From the NCBI GenBank assembly GCA_006176705.1, contig QRFJ01005989.1:1-64000 (forward strand): a stretch of 64,000 nt of DNA. Reading direction: 5' to 3'. The position numbers and the translations under genes were made by a program. The stretch's first letter is position 1. The number at the start of each line of letters is the position of its first letter. The notes below the pieces were generated by a model. The model had not been told where the DNA came from and ran no database searches. It was given only the letters and a program-made list of their open reading frames with translations. Shown piece by piece: positions 57,230 to 64,000 of the stretch. Source of the DNA: Cocos nucifera. Its lineage: Eukaryota; Streptophyta; Magnoliopsida; Arecales; Arecaceae.

Positions 57230-58357
57230 AGAAATAATATCCTAATGACTCTTTAGGATATTCAATAAAACAAGCTCTATGAAATTTAGATTCTAACTTG
57301 TCTGTCTGTTATCTTTTGACATAGGCCAAATAACCCTAAATCTTGAGATGACTTAGACTCGATTTCTTACCATGCCACATCTCATATGGTGTGGTAGGAA
57401 AGATTTTAGAAGAAATCCTATTCAATAAGTAAATTACTGTTAAAAGACTATATCCCTCCAAAAAAATAGAAAGATCTGTGAAGCTCATCATGGAATGGAC
57501 CATATCTAATAAGGTCCGATTTTTTCATTCTAAAATTTTGTTGAGTTGAGACGTTCCAGGTGGAGTCCACTGTGAGACTATGTCATATTTCTTAAGATAG
57601 TCCAAAAATTTTCTACTAAGGTATTCACCTCCTCGATCTGATCGAAGAATCTTAATGAATTTTCTAGTCTATTTTTTCACTTCATATCTAATTTCTTTCA
57701 ATTTTTTAAAGAACTCAGACTTGTGATGCATAAAGTACACATACCTATACTAAGAAAAATCATCAATAAAAATAATAAAGTAGATAAAACCACCTCTAGT
57801 CGGTACTTAAATGGGCTGCAAACATCTAAATGCACCAAAGTAAGTAACTCTATGGTCCTTTCCCCATGTCCCACAAAGGATAACTTGGTCATTTTTTCTT
57901 GAAGGCATGATTCACAGATTGGATATGATTCGAAAGTCAACAGACTTAATAGCCTGATTTTCTCTAACCTATTAATCCTTTCTTCTCTAATGTAACCTAG
58001 CCTTAGGTGGCATGTGTACTTTTTATTTATACTATCTCTAGGTTCTTTAGATCCTGTGGCATTCATACTTTGCTCGACATAATTCATAAAAGCATCAACA
58101 TGTAACTGAAAGAGACTGTTAATAAGAAAACCACTACCAACTTTATTATTTTCAAAATAAATATTATAGTGGTCCTTATAAAAACTAATTACATAATCTT
58201 CCTGCATCAAGTAGAAGATAGAAATTAAGTTTTCGCTCACAGTAGGTACAAAATAATAGTTCCTAAGTACTAAAATGCTCCCAGATGATAGTCGCAGAGC
58301 ATACGTTTCCACGGTCACAGTAGCAACCTTTGCTCTATTTTCAACATGTTGGATCAT
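57230..58357 (-). pseudogene. C1 integrase with pre-integrase zinc region
   Basis: 58357-57698 is open: CHLRLGYIREERINRLEKIR then PICESCLQEKMTKLSFVGHG. The family has LRLGH; the zinc-binding His is Tyr here. The core follows: FIDDFSRYGYVYF (first Asp near 57765), RSDRGGEYLS (second Asp near 57635) and LNKILE, stop, KNRTLLDM (Glu near 57540, with a stop in the next codon). It then reads YEMWHGKKSSLSHLKI and YFYLLEDYNV-like sequence down to about 57230. Confidence 0.87.
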
Positions 58358-58383
58358 TTTGCCGTCCCTCAGCCTTTTGCTAT

Positions 58384-58967
58384 CCTCAAGATCCTACAAA
58401 GAAGTACATAAATGAGCACTAGATCCAGAGTCAAGCACCCAACTAGATATAGAAAAAATTATCAGATTCATTTCAATGATGAAAATACCTTCAAAAGATC
58501 CTCCTTCCCTCTTATTCTTTAGAGTTGCCAAGTAAGCAGGACAGTTCTGCTTCCATTGGCCATCGGAGTTATAGTGAAAATATTTTTCCTTCTCCATAGC
58601 CTTCTTCTTCGATTTCTCTTTCTTCTCCTCCTTTCCCTCAACCTTCTATTTCTTCACGAACTTTTTTACTTCCCAGAAGACTTTCTCTTGGAAGAAGTCT
58701 ACTCCATAACAAGTACTGAGCCTTTGAACTCTTCAAAATGCCCTCAATAATGACTAGCATATTCATAAGCTCAGCCAAGGTGCACTAGATCTTATTCATA
58801 TAGAAGTTTACTATGAACTATCTATATAAATTAGTTAAGGACTGCAAAATTAGATCAATCTATAAGTCTTTATCCATGGACATGCCAAGCTTCTCAAGCT
58901 CCTCTAGTTTCTTGATCATTGACAAGCAATGATCATGAACTGATTGGCCATATTGCATCTGCCAATC
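58384..58967 (-). pseudogene. C1 gag C-terminus and protease
   Basis: From 58967: MQYGQSVHDHCLSMIKKLEE, LAELMNMLVIIEGILKSSK, a basic linker, then the zinc knuckle YFHYNSDGQWKQNC near 58590-58550. The family form CFHCNSDGHWKRNC has lost two Cys and the His, leaving one ligand. The protease motif SWVLDSGSSAHLC is intact near 58430. Gag is cut at 58967 by the C1/C2 junction. Confidence 0.86.
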
Positions 58968-59009
58968 TTCTTATGGGGATATGCAAAGATCACCACAATA
59001 TAATAGTGT

Positions 59010-60382
59010 ATCTGAAAGAAGAAATCAAATCCTATTGGACATGGTTCGATCTATGATGAGGTTTACCAATCTGCCAATCTTCTTATAGGGATATGCGCTC
59101 AAGTTGACTTGTTACATTTTAAATAGGATTTCGAGTAAGTCTATTTTCAAAACACCATATTAGATATGGACAGGACGTAAGCCAATACTCTCATACCTTA
59201 AAATTTGGGGATGTCCAGCATATGTCAAATTTTTAATAATGGACAAACTTAGACCTAGGTCTGACAAATGTTATTTTATAGGATACCCAAAAGAGACCAA
59301 AGGATATTACTTCTACCAAGGTGATTAGCAAAAGATGTTTGTCAGCCTTAAGGTAATCTTTTTGGAAAAAGAGTTTCTTTGTGAAGGGACTAATGCCTCT
59401 AAGGTCGAACTTGAGAAAGTTTGGTAGGTGAAAAAATTGACACAAATTACTGAACCTGAATCGGATTTGATAAGATCATATCCAGAGCCCATTGAACCTG
59501 CATCCTTAAGGTGGTCTGATAGAGCATCATATCGATCGGACAGATACTATGATTTCTTGATCCGGGATGATGATCATGTCGAACTTGATGAGAATGATGA
59601 GGATCCGAATAAAAATGGCTTGAGGTCATAAAATTTGAAATAGAGTCCATGAAGGTCAACGATGTATGGACATTCATTGATCCATCCGAAGGGATAAATC
59701 CATAGGGTGTAAGTGGGTCTTCAAGAGGAAAAGGGGTACAGATGGAAAGGTGAAGATCTATAAATATCGTTAACGTTATGGTATAGACTATGATAAGACA
59801 TTTTCTCCTGTGGCAATGCTTAAGTTCATTCAAATTATGCTTGTGATAACTGCCTATCTGGACTATGAAATCTGGCAGATGGATGTGAAAATAGCTTTTC
59901 TAAATGGAGAGCTGGACAAAGAGGTGTATATGATACAACCTGAAGGATTTACATCCATAGATGAGTCTAAGGTATGCAAGCTTCAAAGGTCCATTTATGG
60001 ACTGAAGCAGGCATCTCGAAGTTGGAATATATGTTTTGATAGGATGATCAAGACATATGACTTCATTAAGAATGAAGAAGAGCTCTGCATATACAAGTGG
60101 GCTAATAGTCCAGTGATTGTATTTCTAGTATTGTATGTGGATGATATTCTTTTAATCGGAAGTAATATCCCTGCATTATAAGGAATAAAGATCTAGCTGT
60201 CGTCACAGTTCTTCATGAAGGATCTAAGAGAAGCTTCCTACATCCTAGGAATGAAGATCTATAAAGATAGATCTAAGAGATTGCTTGGGTTATCTTAGTC
60301 CATATACATTGATACCATGCTGAAATGGTTCAACATGGAGAATTCTAAGAAAGGCTATCTACCGATAGGTCATAAAATTTAT
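59010..60382 (+). pseudogene. C2: plus-strand copia integrase end and reverse transcriptase
   Basis: Starts inside integrase: ILLDMVRSMMRFTNLPIF, YILNRISSKSIFKTPY, WTGRKPILSYLKIWGCPAYV and CYFIGYPKETKGYYFYQGD. The linker EPIEPASLRWSDR-like and VNDVWTFIDPSEG follows, then RT at 59810-60181: MAMLKFIQIMLVITAYLDYE, IWQMDVKIAFLNGELDKEVY, VCKLQRSIYGLKQASRSW and LYVDDILLIGSN with an intact YVDD. It ends in GYLPIGHKI at 60382, where a large LTR enters. The 5' half and everything after RT are missing. Stops are few in RT, so C2 looks younger than C1. Confidence 0.87.
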
Positions 60383-63300
60383 TGAAAAATATATCCTAAA
60401 GCCAATCATCTAAGTAGTAGATGATTGAAATTAGTATATGAATTATCTAATAATAATAGTAATTTGGTTGTTTCATCATAAAAATTCTATCTTTCTTAAA
60501 TAAACTCCTAAATTATGATAAAATTTTTAGAACCACAATCAATCGATAAAAAAAAATTTATCAAATTGTTCTTAAATTATTCACGATCAAATGATAAGTT
60601 ATTAACAAGGATGATAACTTATCGAGCGTAGGTTGTTGTATACCATATGCGTTGGTTGTTCTCGTAACCAAGTGGTGTGGAGACACTGGTATGGCATCCA
60701 AGTGAGATATAGGGGTACATCTATGCTGAACATGACCAATGTAGCACTTTACTATCAAGAATAGCTAGCTAAGGTCAATGGATATAAGTGTCCCTCTGAT
60801 CTGAGATCGCCATGGTGACTTGCAAGCAACTCACTGTACTTTGGTGCTAGACTGCCTGTATTTCTAATATAGGTGATGGAAAATTTTTGGATACAGTCAA
60901 GTACTTATAGAGTCGATGTGTGAGTCAAGATGGGATTGACCACTCCTGATTAACTTCAGAAAGAGAATGTCTCACTGTATTTTAATTTAGCAAAATCTAG
61001 GCCTGGGTAATCCTCATGAGGTGTCATAGGATTTACAAAATTTTGAAACATAATAGAGATGACTTGTATTAGTGTTTGACATCATGCTCAAAGTTGTCTT
61101 ATGCATTATTGGTCATAGGGATGAATTATCAGGTAACCATGGGCTAGGGTTCTAAGAATGTTGCTTTGCATACATTCGACCTATCCGGACATTGGGAACC
61201 ATTGCTAGATGGTAATTTTGATTGATACAAAAATTGATTCCTAAACTACTGACTTAGATTCAAACCTATGTGGTTACACACATTAGAGTTTGTAATCTGA
61301 TCGGATGGTTAATCGATGATTGAGAATCATTTTGAGGTCAAATATTCAATGCGATTGATGTTTGACCTAATGCAAGTATTGCAGGAGGATCGATTAGCAA
61401 TTGAATTATTAATTGACTCAATTTGATTGAGCAATCAGATTGAGATCAAGTCTAATTAAATTAAATTTAATTATAATTAGTTTGGATTTAATTAGATTAA
61501 GTCTAATTGATTTATTGGATAAGTCAATTGCAAGGAAAGAACAATTCCTTATTTGACTAGAACTTGAGTGCACCTGATTGACTTAGGATTTAAATTAAAT
61601 TTAAATCTTGATTTAATCTAATTTAATTAGGCATCTAGTTAGACTAGGATCATCCTTAATTAGGTTATATTTAATCTAGTTTAAATAAGATTTAAATTAA
61701 ATTTAAAATAATTTTGACCTAGTCAAATAAAAGGAGTCCCAGTTGGACTAAGACTCTCTCTCTTTCACTTACGCCTAAGAAAGTTCACACCATATTTTAA
61801 TTCTAGATTTTTCTATGATTTCCATACCTAAGAAATAATTTTTCACACCCCATTATCTCAGGAATTAGATTTAAATTTGATTTGATCAAAATTAGAAGGA
61901 AGTTGGAAATTGTTTCCTACTTGGAAGTCTTCTTTGACCCAAACTCCTCCCTCCCTTATGCGCCAACTCTACCCATGCCCCTCTATCTTATTCAGCCCTT
62001 TTTCCCTTGGTTTTGTGTGTGAGAATCAGTGGTTACACAAAAAAATAAGTGGGATGGGCATCCAAGAGTTGGACACCCCATAGAAGTCCTCCTTTGACTA
62101 GGTTTTGACCTAGTCTAGCGATAAAAGGTGGACGCCTCTTATGAGATGGTTTTAGGACATAAAAAATTCTAGAAAAATCATAAAAAATTAGAGGAGAAGG
62201 CATAGAGGATTTGTGGTGCCAAGATTCTTGGAGAAGAGTCCTCAATTAAGACATAAAAGGTTGATATCTTGAAGAGACAAGGAAAGAGAAGATAGTCTTC
62301 TCTTATATTTTTCTTTTATGTTTCTCTCTTTCTATTTTATTTATGATTTTTATATGATAAAAATTTGAGAGAGAGAGAGAGAGGAAGGGGTTGAGGAAAG
62401 ATGGTGCCAAGATTCTTAGAGAAAAGATCTTCATTTGGACATCAATCATTGATGTCATGAAGGCACAAAGGTAAGAGAAGATTATCTTTTCTTTATTTTC
62501 TTCTGAGTATCTTCTTCTTCATTATTTTATATAATTTTTTTATGATAAAGATCAGAGAGAGAGAGGAAGAGGGTGTGGGATCTGTGCTCCAAGGTGTTGG
62601 GGCATGGTGATCATTTTTGGGCGTAATCTGATCATGTCCTGATGCGAAAAGTAGAAGAGAAGGTCTTCTCTTAGGGTTTCCTTGAGAGCCCTTCTTCTTA
62701 ATTTTGTTTATGAGATTTTTATGAGAAAAATCTAAGGGTGTGATATCTAGAAAATTAAAAAAATATTTAGAGAAGAAAGTCTCCTCTGATCCTAGCATAG
62801 AGTTGTTTTCAGGACATCAACTGTTGATGTCCTGAAGGAGAAGATTTTTCTTCTCCTAGGTTTTTTTTATATATCTTTTTGTTTATATTTTATAGGAGAT
62901 CCAAGGGTTGGATTCCTCTCTCATTCCTCCTCATGTTCTTCATCTCTTGGATTGTCCAAGAGATCTAAAGAACATGTATTTGATTAACCATTAGGAGGGA
63001 TCCACGAGAAGCTAGCACTTCGAGCGGATCTTCATTCGATGAATCTTCGATCTGTGTTGCAGATTCATGTGGATCATCTGTAGAGGTCAAATGCATGTGT
63101 GGCTTCAAAGATAACAACGGATTGAACTACGGAGTTTTTGACCCATGCAAAGGTAAGAGATCTGATCTCTTGGTGACCTAGATGCGATCTAGGATTAGAT
63201 CTAGAATTATTCTAGATCTAGGTATCGATGTGATCAATACTACTCATGATTAATTTAATTTTAGATTTATATTTGCATCATAACATGTTATAGATCATTG

Positions 63301-63426
63301 ATGTAGGGTTTTGTAATTTGATTATATGCATTTTTAGATTAAATAGTTTAATCTATGTCTTTCGCTGCTTTTTATTTTGAAAAAAAAATTAAAATCTATG
63401 CATGAAACCCTACATGTTTTCTATCA
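60383..63426 (+). repeat. Large copia 5' LTR (3.04 kb)
   Basis: Starts TGAAAAATATATCC within the C2 RT and ends TTTTCTATCA, one base before a tRNA-iMet primer site. The length suggests a SIRE/Maximus-type copia element. 62200-62900 has imperfect repeats of about 180 bp, each with a (GA)n or GAGAGAGG run and a GATTTTTATATGATAAA-like phrase. Small open frames on the minus strand (62033-62245, 62493-62798) are not convincing. The rest is AT-rich with no gene. Confidence 0.78.
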
Positions 63427-63427
63427 G

Positions 63428-63439
63428 TGGTATCAGAGT
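63428..63439 (+). other. Primer-binding site of the right-end copia element
   Basis: TGGTATCAGAGT follows the LTR end by one base; it matches the iMet site with the last base changed. Confidence 0.8.
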
Positions 63440-64000
63440 ATCTAGGTTCTATTATAATATATTTATGTATGCTTTTGATTAAATCTAAAAATTAAAATTA
63501 ATTAAAGATCGCACATACTGTCATAAGGTTGTCCTGTTGTAAAGTTAACCCCTTATAATGAAAAGGTTATCCTAGTATGTGCTAATCTAAATCAAAATCA
63601 TGAATTATTTAGATTAGATCTAAGAAAATTTATGATTTAATTTTTTGATTTAAATCTAAAATTTAATAGATATTAGATATATTTTAGATTATTTAGATTA
63701 GATCTAAATAATATCAGGATTGCACGTACTGCCATAAAGTTGTCCTACTGTAAGGTTTACCCCTTATAGTGGAAAGATTGTCCTAGTATGTACTGATCCA
63801 AGAAAGTTAAATCATAAATATATTAAATGAGATCTAAAGTGATTTATGATTTATTTTTAAATTTTAAATCTAATTTTAAATGGTTTATTATATGATCTGC
63901 ATGATGTGTTTTATGTTTAGATCTAATCCTCTTATTGCATATATTGATATGTAATTTTTATTTTGAATCTAGAATGTATATGTATGACATAATTATTTTA
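63440..64000 (+). mobile_element. Leader of the right-end copia element, with a 210 bp duplication
   Basis: Non-coding leader that runs off the window. 63507-63700 and 63717-63900 are tandem copies 210 bases apart, each with GCAC(A/G)TACTG(T/C)CATAA, ACCCCTTATA(A/G)TG and TGTCCTAGTATGT-type phrases. gag would lie further right. Confidence 0.7.

Larger units (their letters stand above)
44697..58967 (-). mobile_element. C1: minus-strand copia element, 5' end missing
   Basis: The 3' LTR (44697-54217 with two insertions) is followed on its right by RNase H, RT, integrase, protease and gag, all on the minus strand. The element ends inside gag at about 58967, where sequence switches to a plus-strand copia fragment. 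Its 5' LTR and primer site are not present. The sequence resembles Tork-type copia elements, with low certainty. Confidence 0.82.

Noticed and set aside
1..64000. Search for a novel operon-like or defence system
   Set aside because: All recognisable coding is from transposable elements of a eukaryote; no bacterial-style gene cluster, host gene, rRNA, tRNA or organelle insertion was seen.

Overview
This is a plant nuclear window with no recognisable host gene, rRNA, tRNA or CRISPR array. It is a stack of transposable elements: Ty3/gypsy Tat-lineage retrotransposons with an antisense extra ORF, Ty1/copia elements primed by initiator tRNA-Met, and CACTA (En/Spm) DNA transposons. The element types and AT-rich non-coding DNA fit the repeat fraction of a large monocot genome. 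A palm is my best guess, but that rests on remembered resemblance only. Nearly every coding stretch carries stops or frameshifts, so almost all genes here are pseudogenes.

Layout, left to right. 1-2628 is the 3' end of a plus-strand Tat element (Tat-A): the end of its antisense ORF, then a 1.43 kb LTR. 2629-5128 holds no recognised gene; its right part looks like a gypsy LTR. 5129-43662 is one very old minus-strand CACTA element (CACTA-1). Its TNP2-like transposase lies in pieces at 8.6-10.4, 16.4-18.0 and 21.4-21.7 kb, and its second protein (Transposase_24 type) at 6.7-8.0 kb. Five elements sit inside it: CACTA-2 (10399-16441), copia F2-A (17984-21405), copia F1 (24612-31509) with a second F1-family copy nested inside it in the opposite direction (26164-29761), and the full-length Tat-1 (32147-42882). 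43663-44696 continues the gypsy element that CACTA-1 entered (LTR end and gag).

44697-58967 is a minus-strand copia element (C1). Its 2.1 kb 3' LTR is split by an internally deleted Tat element (Tat-2, 45826-49587) and by copia F2-B (50037-53687), and its pol is split by a solo Tat LTR (54728-55897). 59010-60382 is a plus-strand copia integrase/RT fragment (C2) lying head to head with C1. 60383-63426 is a 3 kb copia LTR followed by a primer site; its element runs off the window.

What ties this together. Target-site duplications and rejoined reading frames confirm most nesting steps. The F1 and F2 copia families carry at most gag, or gag plus protease, in about 1.6 kb of internal sequence, so they probably moved with enzymes from other elements. 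Tat-1 seems to have lost its RT core and gag core. The most unusual signal is at the 3' ends of the F1 and F2 LTRs, which contain one or two extra copies of the tRNA-iMet primer site, mostly spaced 30-31 bp from the working primer site. This suggests LTRs that grew stepwise when priming moved downstream.
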